From an uncultured Christensenella sp. (GTDB lineage: Bacteria > Bacillota > Clostridia > Christensenellales > Borkfalkiaceae), in NCBI GenBank assembly GCA_910583855.1, contig CAJTYL010000009.1, positions 7,065 to 71,064 on the forward strand: a stretch of 64,000 nucleotides of DNA, given 5' to 3'. The position numbers and the translations under genes are program-made. The notes below the pieces were generated by a model that had not been told where the DNA came from, did no database searches, and saw nothing but the letters and a program-made list of their open reading frames with translations. Of the stretch, positions 1-8,150 are shown piece by piece; the first letter of the stretch is position 1; every line of letters starts with the position of its first letter.

Positions 1-246
1 GTTTTCAATTATTCGCTCCGCTTAAAAAACCGTTATGCGCTAATAGATTTTATCTATTATTTTACGCAAATAGCCAATAAATATTGTAACGCTTTTACCG
101 AATAAAGTCAATAGATACGACGTTAAAATGCGCATTTTGCCGCTTATTTGCACATAAAACAAGCGCACGGCGTTAAATTAAAACTCCGTACGCTTGCTTT
201 AAGACAACTTGCATCGTCCTCCATTTAGTTTTATCGCGTTAAAGTT
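1..246. other. AT-rich non-coding start of window
   Basis: No supportable gene. Read on the minus strand this lies directly after the early stop of spoVAD. It does not encode the missing SpoVAD C-terminus in any frame I checked, nor a SpoVAE. A ribosome-binding-like GGAGG precedes a 13-codon ORF on the minus strand near 180-220, which is too short to call. Confidence 0.5.
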
Positions 247-894
247 TTAAGCTGCCCATGGTCCTATTATAGCAACGGCGGGCGCCATGGCAGCCCCCAT
301 ATTGTTTACGTCGGTTACACCGAAGTCGCAAACCTTACCCATAGTGCCGTTTACGATTTTTACTCCTTTCCTTTCGGAAGAGATTACGCAGCCTCCCGCA
401 GCCGTCACCGTCCACTGCGCCTGTGGCGGGCGGGTACAGCCTAGCTCCAAAGGATAGCGGTACTGCCTTTCAGCCGAAGCAAAGTGACTGCCGGTAGCGG
501 CAACGACGCGGTTGACGTAGCCCGCGTTAACCAGCATTGCGCCGAGAAGCAGGCTTTCGCTCATGGTAGAGCAGGCCGAGTACAAGCCCAGAAACGGAAA
601 ATTAAAATCTCTTGCAGCAAAGCTTGCGGAAATAATCTGGTTCAACAAATCGCCTGAAAAAAGAACGTCTATATCTTTTTCCGAATAGCCGCCTTTTTCT
701 ATCGCAAGAGAGATAGCCGTCGAAAGCATTTTACACTCAGCCTTTTCAAAGGTGCTTTCTTCATACATATCGTCATCTAAAGTTATATCGGCAAAATCGC
801 CTAAAACGCCCTCCTTTTCCTTTGAACCGCAAACGGCGGCAAACGAAGTTATGCAAGGTGAGTTTTTAAAAAATACGGTGTTTCCTTTCTTCAT
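247..894 (-). pseudogene. spoVAD: Truncated stage V sporulation protein AD
   Basis: SpoVAD is a thiolase-fold protein of the SpoVA channel, which moves dipicolinic acid into the forespore and out on germination. The 215 residues match the N-terminal part of the family: an early segment NTVFFKNSPCI, the central YSACSTMSES motif and the late TDVNNMGAAMAPA segment. Family members are about 335-340 aa. Here the homology stops after MGAAMAPA and is replaced by a nine-residue tail ending in PWAA and a TAA. The following 246 bases do not encode the rest. spoVAC lies just upstream, as in spoVA operons; spoVAE is not seen. A near-perfect inverted repeat (GCTGCCATGG with CCATGGGCAGC) sits at the breakpoint. 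The product probably cannot fold as a full thiolase-like domain. A mis-assembly is the main alternative. Confidence 0.8.
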
Positions 895-925
895 ATTTTA
901 CCACAAATAAATTTTCTGAAAATAG

Positions 926-957
926 CGTTAGTTATGGCATATATCGGGGGCAATTAA
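926..957 (-). repeat. Short form of dispersed intergenic repeat
   Basis: Read on the minus strand this carries the signature AATTGCCCCCGATATATG. Copies of the same signature lie near 2405, 4891, 10972, 11700, 13951, 46601 and 47781. It fills the gap between spoVAD and spoVAC. Orientation is opposite to most other copies. Confidence 0.6.
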
Positions 958-961
958 AAAA

Positions 962-1411
962 TTACAGGAAAAAATATATCAATCCTACGAGTACGCCCGA
1001 GAACACGCCGAATACTATTATAGCGCCTGCAACGGTGAACATTTTGGCAGCCATACCGTAAATCCACCCCTCGGTTTTGAATTCAATCGCAGGAGAAGTA
1101 ACGCTGTTTGCAAAGCCCGTTATAGGCACGATTGAGCCTGCGCCCGCATATCTTCCTATTCTGTCGTAAACGCCGAGCCCCGTTAAGAAGCAACCCAAAA
1201 ATATAAGAACCATCGACGTTGCGCCTGCAAGTTCGTCACCTGAAAGCCCTGCAAATTCGAACATGTAGCGAATAAACTGACCTATGCAACATATAAGCCC
1301 GCCCACGCCGAATGCAGACGCACAGTTTTTAAAATGTTGGGTAGGCGGGTCCTGAGTTTTAACATAGTTAAGGTAATTTGCGTTATAGTTATCGCGTGTC
1401 TTGCCTGTCAT
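962..1411 (-). CDS. spoVAC: Stage V sporulation protein AC
   Basis: SpoVAC is an integral membrane protein of the SpoVA channel in the inner forespore membrane and behaves as a mechanosensitive dipicolinate channel in Bacillus. The 149 aa product has the family length. It has an N-terminal soluble stretch with the YVKTQDPP motif, then about four hydrophobic segments, with the conserved GAGSIVPITGFANSV loop near residues 92-106. A good ribosome site (GGGGAG) precedes the ATG by about 5 nt. It is the gene upstream of the broken spoVAD and is expected to be read in the forespore by SigG. No promoter could be assigned by eye. Confidence 0.92.
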   Translation of the reverse strand: MTGKTRDNYNANYLNYVKTQDPPTQHFKNCASAFGVGGLICCIGQFIRYMFEFAGLSGDELAGATSMVLIFLGCFLTGLGVYDRIGRYAGAGSIVPITGFANSVTSPAIEFKTEGWIYGMAAKMFTVAGAIIVFGVFSGVLVGLIYFFL

Positions 1412-1486
1412 TTCTCTCCCCTCTCGTTTTTGCGGTTTTTATTAGGCTTTCGCGCTCGTCACGGCGCGACAAATCAAATTCCTTTC

Positions 1487-2290
1487 TCATTGGTTGTACA
1501 TCCTCTCATTTATTCTGAGCGTGACTTTTTCGGGCATTACGCGCGAAAACAAACGAAACATTTTATTCTTTGTGCCGCAAGTTTTAATTACGGGGGGATT
1601 GTCCGTAATAAGAAGGTTGTAAATAATTTCCGCAACCGACGAAGCCGACATACCCCCCTGCTCCATGTTGGCGAGCGCGGCAACCGCACGGTTAACCTTA
1701 CCCGAATAGCTTTTATTTTCTTCCTCGGTATATACTTTTCTTTTAAAAGTAAACGCGGTTGCCGTTCCTCCGGGAAGAAGCCCTGTGACTTTTATACCGT
1801 AAGATTTAAGCTCGGAATAAGCCGAACGGCAAAACATTTCCAAAGCCGCTTTTGAAGACGAATAGAAGCTGTCGAAACTTACAGGCAGGTCGCCGCCCAA
1901 AGAGCCGACAAGAATTATTCTGCCGCCCTTCTTTTTAAATGCAGGTATAACCGCCTGCACGGCTTTAAGCGCGCCGAAATAGTTTACGTCGAAAAGATAC
2001 TTGTAGTCGCTTTCCCTTGCGTATTCTATGGGCGCCGCCATTGAGAAACCCGCGCTGTATACGAGCGCGGAAACCGCGTATTTTTCACACGTGGATTTTA
2101 TCGCGTCAACCAATTCGTCGCCCACGGAAACGTCTGCCGTAACGTTGACGACTTTTACGCTTTTACAGGGCGTACGGGAGATATTAACTACGTTCCATCC
2201 ACGGTTAACGAGTCGCAAGCATGTTTCGCAACCTATGCCCGAGCTGCCGCCTACGACAACGGCGGTTTTTCTGTTACTACTTTTTTCCAT
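1487..2290 (-). CDS. Short-chain dehydrogenase/reductase (SDR)
   Basis: Classical SDR oxidoreductase of 267 aa, NAD(P)-dependent, cytoplasmic; substrate unknown. The Rossmann glycine motif GGSSGIG is at residues 14-20. The usual NNAG is replaced by YSAG near 99. The catalytic Ser is in VGSLGG and the YSSSK Tyr/Lys pair is near 163-167. The C-terminal 70 residues are variable and resemble the lipid/sterol-type SDRs annotated as DltE or YqjQ-like. It lies 75 bp upstream of spoVAC on the same strand, so it may be co-transcribed with the spoVA genes, but nothing ties it functionally to sporulation. Confidence 0.85.
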   Translation of the reverse strand: MEKSSNRKTAVVVGGSSGIGCETCLRLVNRGWNVVNISRTPCKSVKVVNVTADVSVGDELVDAIKSTCEKYAVSALVYSAGFSMAAPIEYARESDYKYLFDVNYFGALKAVQAVIPAFKKKGGRIILVGSLGGDLPVSFDSFYSSSKAALEMFCRSAYSELKSYGIKVTGLLPGGTATAFTFKRKVYTEEENKSYSGKVNRAVAALANMEQGGMSASSVAEIIYNLLITDNPPVIKTCGTKNKMFRLFSRVMPEKVTLRINERMYNQ

Positions 2291-2404
2291 ACCGTTATGT
2301 TGCGGAAAAATTTAGTAATTATTCAAATTATTCGAAGCAAAAACGCAGCGCCTAAAAAGCACTGCGAAAGATTTTTTATATTAAAGTTTCGTGCACAAAA
2401 CCGC

Positions 2405-2434
2405 GAAAATAATGCATATATGGGCACCAATTAA
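2405..2434 (-). repeat. Short form of dispersed intergenic repeat
   Basis: On the minus strand this reads AATTGGTGCCCATATATGC, the same core as at 4891. It lies just past the stop of the ZIP transporter gene. The 2291-2404 stretch before it is AT-rich with no gene. Confidence 0.55.
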
Positions 2435-2449
2435 AATTCAGCGCGTGTT

Positions 2450-3223
2450 TTAGCCAAACGCAAGGTCTAAAATCATCATTAAAGCAAAGCCGAAAATTAC
2501 GCCCACTGTCGCCTTCACTTTGCCCTGTGCGAAGCTTTCGGGGATAAGCTCCGAGCACACCACTGCAAGCATGGCTCCGGCAGAAAACGACAGCGCCCAC
2601 GGAAGTATTCCGTTAACCGCGGTGACTGCAAGTGCGCCTATTACACCCGCCACTATTTCCACCGCGCCCGAAAGCTGACCGATGAAAAAAGATTTCTTTC
2701 TTGAAAATCCGTTAGCGCGTAACGGGAAAGCGACGCACATTCCTTCGGGAAAATTCTGTATGCCTATACCGACGGCAAGCATAACGGCGGCAACGCCCTC
2801 CACCGTTTGACCTGAAGCCAGTGCGCCAAAGGCAACGCCAACCGCCATCCCTTCGGGAATATTGTGCATAGTTACGGCAATACACATCACTGCGCATCCG
2901 CGCTTTTTCTGACTGTCGGAAAACATATGTAATTTGCCTATTACAATATCAGTTACGATAATTAGCGCGCCGCCCAGCACGAAGCCGCAGGTAAGAATTA
3001 AATAGGAAAACTCCTCCACCATATCCATTGCCGGCATTAAAAGTGAAAAGAACGTCGATGCGAGCATTATGCCAGCCGCACTGCTCATCATAAAAGAAAA
3101 TGCTTTGTCGTTGACGTTTTTGTATATAAATACGAACGAGGCGCCAAGCGCGGTTAAGAACCAAGTGAAGCCCGTACCCATAAGCGCAAGTTGCCAACCC
3201 GTAAAATTATTCAGCCATTCCAT
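2450..3223 (-). CDS. ZIP family metal transporter
   Basis: ZIP (ZupT-like) transporter of 257 aa, expected to import Zn or other divalent cations across the cytoplasmic membrane. There are about eight hydrophobic helices. The two metal-site motifs of the family are clear: HNIPEG in TM4 (near residue 119) and the matching QNFPEG in TM5 (near 155). In the second one Gln replaces the His found in some ZIPs. Length is normal for the short bacterial GufA/ZupT group. The gene has its own ribosome site (GGAG) and follows a terminator. No metal-regulator site was recognised. Confidence 0.88.
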   Translation of the reverse strand: MEWLNNFTGWQLALMGTGFTWFLTALGASFVFIYKNVNDKAFSFMMSSAAGIMLASTFFSLLMPAMDMVEEFSYLILTCGFVLGGALIIVTDIVIGKLHMFSDSQKKRGCAVMCIAVTMHNIPEGMAVGVAFGALASGQTVEGVAAVMLAVGIGIQNFPEGMCVAFPLRANGFSRKKSFFIGQLSGAVEIVAGVIGALAVTAVNGILPWALSFSAGAMLAVVCSELIPESFAQGKVKATVGVIFGFALMMILDLAFG

Positions 3224-3268
3224 TAAACAAGTACTTCTCCGGTAGAAATTTAATCAATGTATTATATG

Positions 3269-3308
3269 AAAAAAAACCGACGGGGCGTGAAGTTTCACGC
3301 CCCGTCGG
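3269..3308 (-). terminator. Rho-independent terminator after the thyA-folA-VTT operon
   Basis: Arms 3277-3291 and 3294-3308 are perfectly complementary (core CGACGGGGCGTG). On the minus strand they are followed by a run of eight T. It lies 34 bp past the VTT-domain gene. Confidence 0.9.
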
Positions 3309-3341
3309 GCAATTGTTTAACAAGCAAGTTTATTTTATGCT

Positions 3342-4361
3342 TTACTCTTTTTTATTTGCTTCGGGTGACGGCGCGTTGCCGTCGGCTTCCCGCTCTTTTT
3401 CTTCCGAAATAGCGTTATTTGCAGCATATTCGGGGGGTAATTGATTTTGCAGGGATTGAATTTTCGCCTGAACTTCGCCCTTTTTACGGCGTGAAAATTT
3501 GGATATCAACCAGCTTTCAAACTTATCCTGATACTTAAAAGACAGCACAGCAAGCACAATACAAACGACAAAAATAGCTATCCAAACGTAAATTCCCCAC
3601 CCACTGAAAGGTATTACGCTTCCGCCGCTTAAAAAACAGTAAACGGAAATTATTGCCGGGCGCACAGTACACATCACCACGAGAAAATAAACGAAATTCA
3701 TACTCGTCAAGCCCGCAATCATACATAAAATATCGTCGGGAAAAAAGGGCAGGATTTGCATGATTACGAAAATTCCCTTCCCGCGCTTACCGAAATACGC
3801 CGAATATTTTTCCGTCGTTTCTTTACCCGCAATCCAAATTACGGCTTTTTTGCCCCAAATTCTTCCGATAAAATAGGCGATTACCGAACCCATAATTACG
3901 CCTATTGAAGCCAACAGCGTCGCCATTGGCGCACCCCAAATGATTGCGCCGGGTACGTAGCACACGACTGCAGGCAGCGGTAAAATTACAACTTGCAGGA
4001 CTTGTATGAGAACGTACACCGCCATTCCCCAAGCGCCCGTGTCGCTTATTATTTTTACTAAGCCGCTAATTTTTTCTTCGTCGCTATCATAATCGTTCAG
4101 GTGGCCCACCTCACTGATTACTATAAACGCAACGAGCATAACAACTGCAACGATAAGCAAAATGAAAGCTGTCTTTAAAACGGCAATTTTATTCCAAAAA
4201 AACGCAACGACGCTTGCCGCTATCCCTACGCCCGCAATAGCGTAAAAAGCCGCTCTTACAAGAACGCCCCAACCGCTCATAAAAAAATACGTGAGAAGGA
4301 TTAAGCCGACGCACATAAGAATATTTACTATTAAAACAGTAAGTTTTCCTTTATTACTCAT
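3342..4361 (-). CDS. TVP38/TMEM64 family (VTT domain) membrane protein
   Basis: Membrane protein of 339 aa. After three N-terminal hydrophobic segments comes a VTT/SNARE-associated domain at about residues 120-290. It shows the family features: a PLPAVVCYVPGAIIWG re-entrant stretch, GSVIAYFIGR, and the LPFFPDD..C..AGLTSM segment. VTT/DedA-type proteins are linked to lipid scrambling or transport; the substrate here is unknown. The last 60 residues are charged and probably cytoplasmic. It starts 2 bp after folA, so it is most likely the third gene of the thyA-folA operon and ends at the strong terminator downstream. Confidence 0.85.
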   Translation of the reverse strand: MSNKGKLTVLIVNILMCVGLILLTYFFMSGWGVLVRAAFYAIAGVGIAASVVAFFWNKIAVLKTAFILLIVAVVMLVAFIVISEVGHLNDYDSDEEKISGLVKIISDTGAWGMAVYVLIQVLQVVILPLPAVVCYVPGAIIWGAPMATLLASIGVIMGSVIAYFIGRIWGKKAVIWIAGKETTEKYSAYFGKRGKGIFVIMQILPFFPDDILCMIAGLTSMNFVYFLVVMCTVRPAIISVYCFLSGGSVIPFSGWGIYVWIAIFVVCIVLAVLSFKYQDKFESWLISKFSRRKKGEVQAKIQSLQNQLPPEYAANNAISEEKEREADGNAPSPEANKKE

Positions 4362-4363
4362 TT

Positions 4364-4864
4364 TCAGCGCATTTTGATATTCATATTCTTATAGGTAGTA
4401 AACCTGATAAAATAACCGTTGGTTTCAACGGGGTCGCTTTCGTAAACAAGTTTAAAATCGGAATTTTTATCCAAATTCTCAAAAAAAGCATCCGCATCGC
4501 CCTCTGCGTCGACTTTGGTTACGAGAATTTCTTCACAATACGGCAGAAGCGTTCTGTACATCATTTGTCCGCCGATTACATAAACCTTATCGGGGGGATA
4601 CTTGTCAATCTCGGTAAAAAGCTCTTCAACGGAGCGTACGATTTTGCAGTCGTTCCGCTCCCCGCCGTCGGGATAGAGAACGATATTGATTCTGTCTTTA
4701 AGCGGCTTACCGCCGGGGAATGACTTTAAAGTATTGCTTCCCATAACCACTACGTTGCCGGTGGTAGTTTCCTTAAAGAATTTCATATCGGCGGGAATTT
4801 TGAACATAAGTCCGTTATTTTTCCCTATGCCCCAATTTTTATCTGCGTGAAGAATTGCTTTCAT
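4364..4864 (-). CDS. folA: Dihydrofolate reductase
   Basis: Reduces dihydrofolate to tetrahydrofolate with NADPH, regenerating the cofactor that ThyA oxidises. The 166 aa length is typical. Visible motifs are the NWGIGKNNGLMFKIPADMK segment (residues 10-28, with catalytic Asp), VVVMGSNTLKSFP at the NADPH site, and VYVIGGQMMYR near 95. It lies 70 bp downstream of thyA and 2 bp upstream of the VTT gene, an arrangement consistent with one mRNA. Folate metabolism recurs in this window at the ZTP-type riboswitch before pflA. Confidence 0.95.
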   Translation of the reverse strand: MKAILHADKNWGIGKNNGLMFKIPADMKFFKETTTGNVVVMGSNTLKSFPGGKPLKDRINIVLYPDGGERNDCKIVRSVEELFTEIDKYPPDKVYVIGGQMMYRTLLPYCEEILVTKVDAEGDADAFFENLDKNSDFKLVYESDPVETNGYFIRFTTYKNMNIKMR

Positions 4865-4890
4865 TTTGCGTCTTTTCCTATTAATTTTTT

Positions 4891-4930
4891 CAATTGGTGC
4901 CCATATATGCCTTAATTAACGACATTTTAG
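4891..4930 (+). repeat. Short form of dispersed intergenic repeat
   Basis: The core AATTGGTGCCCATATATGC is followed by a CTTAATTAACG tail close to the TTGAAATAACG tail of other copies. It fills the gap between thyA and folA. Confidence 0.6.
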
Positions 4931-4934
4931 ACAA

Positions 4935-5765
4935 TTATTCGGCTACTGGTATCGAGTACTTCTTTTCGTTAAATTTATAGTCCGCGAGCTTGAAGCTGTC
5001 AACGGTAAAATCGTAAAAATTCTTAATCGATTCGTCCACCTCAAGACGGGGTGCGGCAAGACGGGGCATCTTTATTATTTCTTCGACTATCGGCACGTGC
5101 CTGTCGTAAATATGCGCGTCGGCGATTACGTGAACGAGTTCCCCCGCTTTCAATCCTGACACCTGAGCAAACATTATAAGCAGAATCGCGTACTGAGCCA
5201 CGTTCCAATTATTAGCCGTAAGCATATCGTTTGAACGCTGGTTCAAAATTCCGTTCAGCGTGTCGCCCGAAACGTTAAACGTCATCGAGTATGCGCAAGG
5301 GTATAAATTCATTTCATTAAGGTCTGCAAAGGTGTAGATATTGGTCATAATTCTGCGACTTGCAGGGTTGTTCTTCAAGTCGTATAAAACCCTGTCTACC
5401 TGATCGAACTCCCCTTCTTTATATTTATGTTTTACGCCGAGCTGGTAGCCGTAAGCTTTACCAATCGAGCCGTTAGCATCCGCCCATTGATCCCAGATAT
5501 GGGAATTCAAAACTTTTATATTATTGCTCTTTTTCTGCCAAATCCATAACAATTCGTCCACACAGGATTTGAACGCCGTGCGGCGGATTGTGAGAATGGG
5601 AAATTCTTCCTGCAAATTATAGCGGTTGACAATGCCGAATTTTTTTATTGTATGCGCGGGGGTGCCGTCGCTCCATTTCGGGCGGACGGGTAGGTCGGTG
5701 TCCCACACCCCGTTCGTCAAAATTTCTTGTATATTCGATATAAAAGTTTCATCCGCCTTGCTCAT
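4935..5765 (-). CDS. thyA: Thymidylate synthase
   Basis: ThyA methylates dUMP to dTMP using methylene-tetrahydrofolate, giving dihydrofolate. The 276 aa protein has the active-site Cys in the segment LYPCAYSMTFNV (near residue 155). It also has the QRSNDML and NVAQYAILL dUMP/folate segments and the late HVIADAHIYDRH motif. In the family the residue before the Cys is usually Pro-Pro; here it is Tyr-Pro. First gene of the thyA-folA-VTT operon, with a ribosome site GGAGAG 6 nt before ATG and a consensus promoter 27 bp upstream. Confidence 0.95.
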   Translation of the reverse strand: MSKADETFISNIQEILTNGVWDTDLPVRPKWSDGTPAHTIKKFGIVNRYNLQEEFPILTIRRTAFKSCVDELLWIWQKKSNNIKVLNSHIWDQWADANGSIGKAYGYQLGVKHKYKEGEFDQVDRVLYDLKNNPASRRIMTNIYTFADLNEMNLYPCAYSMTFNVSGDTLNGILNQRSNDMLTANNWNVAQYAILLIMFAQVSGLKAGELVHVIADAHIYDRHVPIVEEIIKMPRLAAPRLEVDESIKNFYDFTVDSFKLADYKFNEKKYSIPVAE

Positions 5766-5791
5766 TTTTCTCTCCGTAGAAGTTTTTACCC

Positions 5792-5820
5792 ATTATAATA
5801 TAAACAGCGTGACAAGTCAA
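5792..5820 (-). promoter_or_regulatory. SigA-type promoter of thyA-folA
   Basis: On the minus strand TTGACT (5815-5820) and TATAAT (5792-5797) are spaced by 17 nt. It is back-to-back with the tRNA-Pro promoter. Confidence 0.85.
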
Positions 5821-5848
5821 TTTTATTTTGCGTTGACGCAATTTTTGA

Positions 5849-5877
5849 TTGACTGAAAAATAAATTAAATATATAAT
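5849..5877 (+). promoter_or_regulatory. SigA-type promoter of tRNA-Pro
   Basis: TTGACT (5849-5854), 17 nt spacer, TATAAT (5872-5877). The tRNA starts 11 nt after the -10 box. Confidence 0.88.
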
Positions 5878-5887
5878 GAAAGCGTAC

Positions 5888-5963
5888 TGAGGCGTAGCGC
5901 AGTTGGTAGCGCGTATGGTTCGGGACCATAAGGTCGTGGGTTCAAATCCCGTCGCCTCAACCA
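5888..5963 (+). tRNA. tRNA-Pro (CGG)
   Basis: Complete cloverleaf: acceptor TGAGGCG/CGCCTCA, D stem GCGC/GCGC, anticodon stem TATGG/CCATA. The anticodon loop TTCGGGA gives anticodon CGG (5921-5923). The T arm has two wobble pairs. CCA is encoded (5961-5963). Confidence 0.95.
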
Positions 5964-5967
5964 AAAC

Positions 5968-6005
5968 AAGTCTAACTTGAAACAAACTTGGGTTAGACTT
6001 TTTTT
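5968..6005 (+). terminator. Terminator of tRNA-Pro
   Basis: Inverted repeat AAGTCTAAC (5968-5976) and GTTAGACTT (5992-6000) followed by a T run. Confidence 0.85.
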
Positions 6006-6184
6006 GTATATAATCACATAATTTGAAGGCGTAATTTATGTTTTGCTTTTAATTGCGTTTGTTTAATTGATAGGTATGGACTTTTATTTTGCTTAGCCGT
6101 TACTGACAAACTTACACCCAAATGCCATTAAGTAGTGGGTTACTTATAGGTATAGGCTTTAATAAATATTTTAAGGTGGCACTT

Positions 6185-6973
6185 ATGAAACAAAAAAGCT
6201 ATTTGCAAAGCGTTGATGAAATTTATATTATGGAAGCGGGTATTCTTAAAAACAATTTTGAATTCCGCGACGCAACTGACTATAAATTAACTTACAATTT
6301 TTTACACGAAAATTATGAAACGCTTAAAAACAAATACGATATAGAAAAGACGGCAGGCTGCGGCACAGAATTTGAAAGAGCTTTACGGCTTATGAACGAA
6401 TATTCCCCCCGTTTAACTCATAAAAGCGATTACGATAACCATATGCCTATAAATGCGCTTGATTTGCTGGAATACAGTCTGGACATTAAAAATCAAGGTA
6501 TAAATTGCAAAAATAAAGCGCAGATACTAAATGAAATGTGTCTATCTATCGGAATTTATTCCCGTAAAGTTTGGATGATGCCCTATTCACAATATGACAG
6601 GGATTGCCACGTCGTAAACGAAATTTGGGATGCTTCGCTCAATAAATGGGTTATGCTTGATATAACGAACAATACTTATTGGGTTGACAAAAATAAAACG
6701 CCGCTATCGGTTTTGGAAATACGTGAAAAAGCCGCTTTGCGTGAATTTTGCACCCCTATCGAAGTCGGCGACAACACAAAAGATTTGCAAAAATTGAAAA
6801 ATAAAAATATAGACAATTTTCTTTATATAGTAAAAAATATGGTATATATGGAATATTGCACGGAATATACGGTAGGCGAAAGTAAAACCTATTATTTATT
6901 ATTTCCACAAAATATGCCTACGGAATATGAACTTTTAATCAGCAAAAGGTCAATTGAAAGTCCGCCCGTATAA
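6185..6973 (+). CDS. Transglutaminase-like domain protein
   Basis: Cytoplasmic-looking protein of about 262 aa with a transglutaminase-like (papain-fold) core. The catalytic triad candidates are Cys in GINCKNKAQILNEMC, His in RDCHVVNEIWD and Asp in WVMLDITNN, in the usual order and spacing. The start is placed at 6185, where AAGGTGG sits 7 nt upstream. An in-frame ATG at 6122 has no ribosome site. The gene is much richer in A/T than its neighbours and stands alone between a tRNA and a terminator, which suggests acquisition next to the tRNA. Such domains act as proteases, peptide N-glycanases or cross-linkers; the role here is unknown. Confidence 0.75.
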   Translation: MKQKSYLQSVDEIYIMEAGILKNNFEFRDATDYKLTYNFLHENYETLKNKYDIEKTAGCGTEFERALRLMNEYSPRLTHKSDYDNHMPINALDLLEYSLDIKNQGINCKNKAQILNEMCLSIGIYSRKVWMMPYSQYDRDCHVVNEIWDASLNKWVMLDITNNTYWVDKNKTPLSVLEIREKAALREFCTPIEVGDNTKDLQKLKNKNIDNFLYIVKNMVYMEYCTEYTVGESKTYYLLFPQNMPTEYELLISKRSIESPPV

Positions 6974-7096
6974 CAATATTTGAGACTTGAGCGATATAAT
7001 ATTTCAGTTCAATTTATATTGCAATACTCACCGAAAGCATAGGAACAGCTATTGTCGTTTTTCGGATTATTGTTTTTTAAATTTTAAAAAATTATA

Positions 7097-7133
7097 CCCG
7101 ATTTGGGGCGGAAGGCTCAAAATCGGGCTTTTT
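7097..7133 (+). terminator. Terminator after transglutaminase-like gene
   Basis: Arms CCCGATTT (7097-7104) and AAATCGGG (7120-7127) followed by a T-rich stretch. The rest of 6974-7218 holds no gene that I can support. Confidence 0.75.
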
Positions 7134-7218
7134 AGATATGATAGTTTAGTTTGACTAAAAGCTTACACTTAGACTTTATTTGCAGAAGGCTATCGACTCC
7201 TATTTATATATCAGTAAC

Positions 7219-8034
7219 TTAGTTCTGCTGCAGTAAACCTGCCGCACGTAGCGATGCCAGCAACTGATTCAAGGTAGTACCTACCTCTTCAGGCGTGAGC
7301 TCTTCAACATCCGGAACAGCCGCCGCAGGCGTAATAGCACCCTCAGGTCCCGTTGCGCCGGTCGCGCCGGTAGGACCGGTTATTCCAGTAGCGCCCGTAA
7401 CACCCGTGGGACCCGTAGGTCCTGCAGGACCAGTAACGCCCGTGGGTCCGGTTATTCCGGTTGGACCTGTAGGACCGGTGACGCCGGTTGCGCCCGTAAC
7501 ACCTGTAGTGCCTGTAGGACCCGTGGCACCACGGGGAATTACAAAATCCAAAACGGCGTTTGTCTCAGTTCCGCTATTAGTTACGAGAGCCGCTGTTCCC
7601 GGTTCGCCCGTATCGGTCGTTCCTACGACGACGGAAGCCGCTAAGCCCGTAGGCCCCGTTACTCCTGTTAAACCGGTGAGTCCTGTGGCTCCCGTAGGTC
7701 CTGTAGGACCAGTAACGCCCGTGGGTCCGGTTATTCCGGTTGGACCTGTAGGACCGGTGACGCCGGTTGCGCCCGTAACACCTGTAGTGCCTGTAGGACC
7801 CGTGACGCCGGTTGCGCCCGTAACACCCGTGGGACCCGTGACGCCGGTTGCGCCCGTAACACCCGTGGGACCCGTAGGTCCTGCAGGCCCGGTGGCACCG
7901 GTTGCGCCAGTCGGTCCAGTAATGCCCGTTAAGCTGTTGACGTAAATTCTTTGTACGTTGCCGCCGCAAGGGTTACAGCCGCTGCTACAACCGCAGTTAT
8001 CGTGACACGAAAAGAAAATGCTTAATCTTATCAT
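7219..8034 (-). CDS. Collagen-like (BclA-type) spore surface protein
   Basis: 271 aa protein built of Gly-X-Thr/Pro triplets (GPTGVTGATG type), as in BclA/exosporium filament proteins of Bacillus and Clostridium. Order of parts: a short Cys-rich N-terminus (residues 9-25, five Cys), a first collagen-like tract, and a non-collagen insert of about 40 residues (residues 128-168, with VVVGTTDTGEPGTAA). Then come a second triplet tract and a 35-residue C-terminal segment with EELTPEEVGTTLNQLLASL. There is no signal peptide, which fits mother-cell deposition. Thr-rich triplets are typical O-glycosylation targets, and a glycosyltransferase gene lies directly upstream. Ribosome site AGAGGT precedes ATG. 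Function by family: outer spore surface. The assignment to exosporium is inference. Confidence 0.8.
   Translation of the reverse strand: MIRLSIFFSCHDNCGCSSGCNPCGGNVQRIYVNSLTGITGPTGATGATGPAGPTGPTGVTGATGVTGPTGVTGATGVTGPTGTTGVTGATGVTGPTGPTGITGPTGVTGPTGPTGATGLTGLTGVTGPTGLAASVVVGTTDTGEPGTAALVTNSGTETNAVLDFVIPRGATGPTGTTGVTGATGVTGPTGPTGITGPTGVTGPAGPTGPTGVTGATGITGPTGATGATGPEGAITPAAAVPDVEELTPEEVGTTLNQLLASLRAAGLLQQN
7426..7804. repeat. Two identical 100 bp copies inside the collagen-like gene
   Basis: Bases 7426-7525 and 7705-7804 are identical as far as I can read, offset by 279 bp and therefore in frame. They encode the same triplet block and suggest recent expansion by recombination. Confidence 0.85.
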
Positions 8035-8060
8035 TTATATAATACCTCTTGATTGAGTTT

Positions 8061-8085
8061 AAATTAAAACGGCTTAACGCCGTTT
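8061..8085 (-). terminator. Probable terminator after glycosyltransferase gene
   Basis: Arms AAACGGC (8067-8073) and GCCGTTT (8079-8085). On the minus strand they are followed by TTTTAATTT. It lies between the glycosyltransferase stop and the collagen-like gene start. Confidence 0.6.
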
Positions 8086-8150
8086 CTATCCATTTTATGA
8101 TTTACAACGTATTACTTGTGATTTATATCAGAATGCCCCGCAGTTTTTTC

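Noticed and set aside
1334..1855. 173 aa plus-strand ORF across spoVAC and the SDR gene
   Set aside because: It is a shadow of two well-supported minus-strand genes, with no family features.
5888..6973. Genomic island integrated at tRNA-Pro
   Set aside because: The A/T-rich gene after the tRNA suggests transfer, but there is no integrase nearby and no repeat of the tRNA 3' end was seen downstream.
7426..7804. CRISPR-like array
   Set aside because: The repeats are coding collagen triplets in frame, without unique spacers.
7295..7945. 216 aa Pro/Val-rich ORF opposite the collagen-like gene
   Set aside because: It is the antisense of the Gly-X-Thr repeat; the open frame comes from repeat composition. 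There is no ribosome site.
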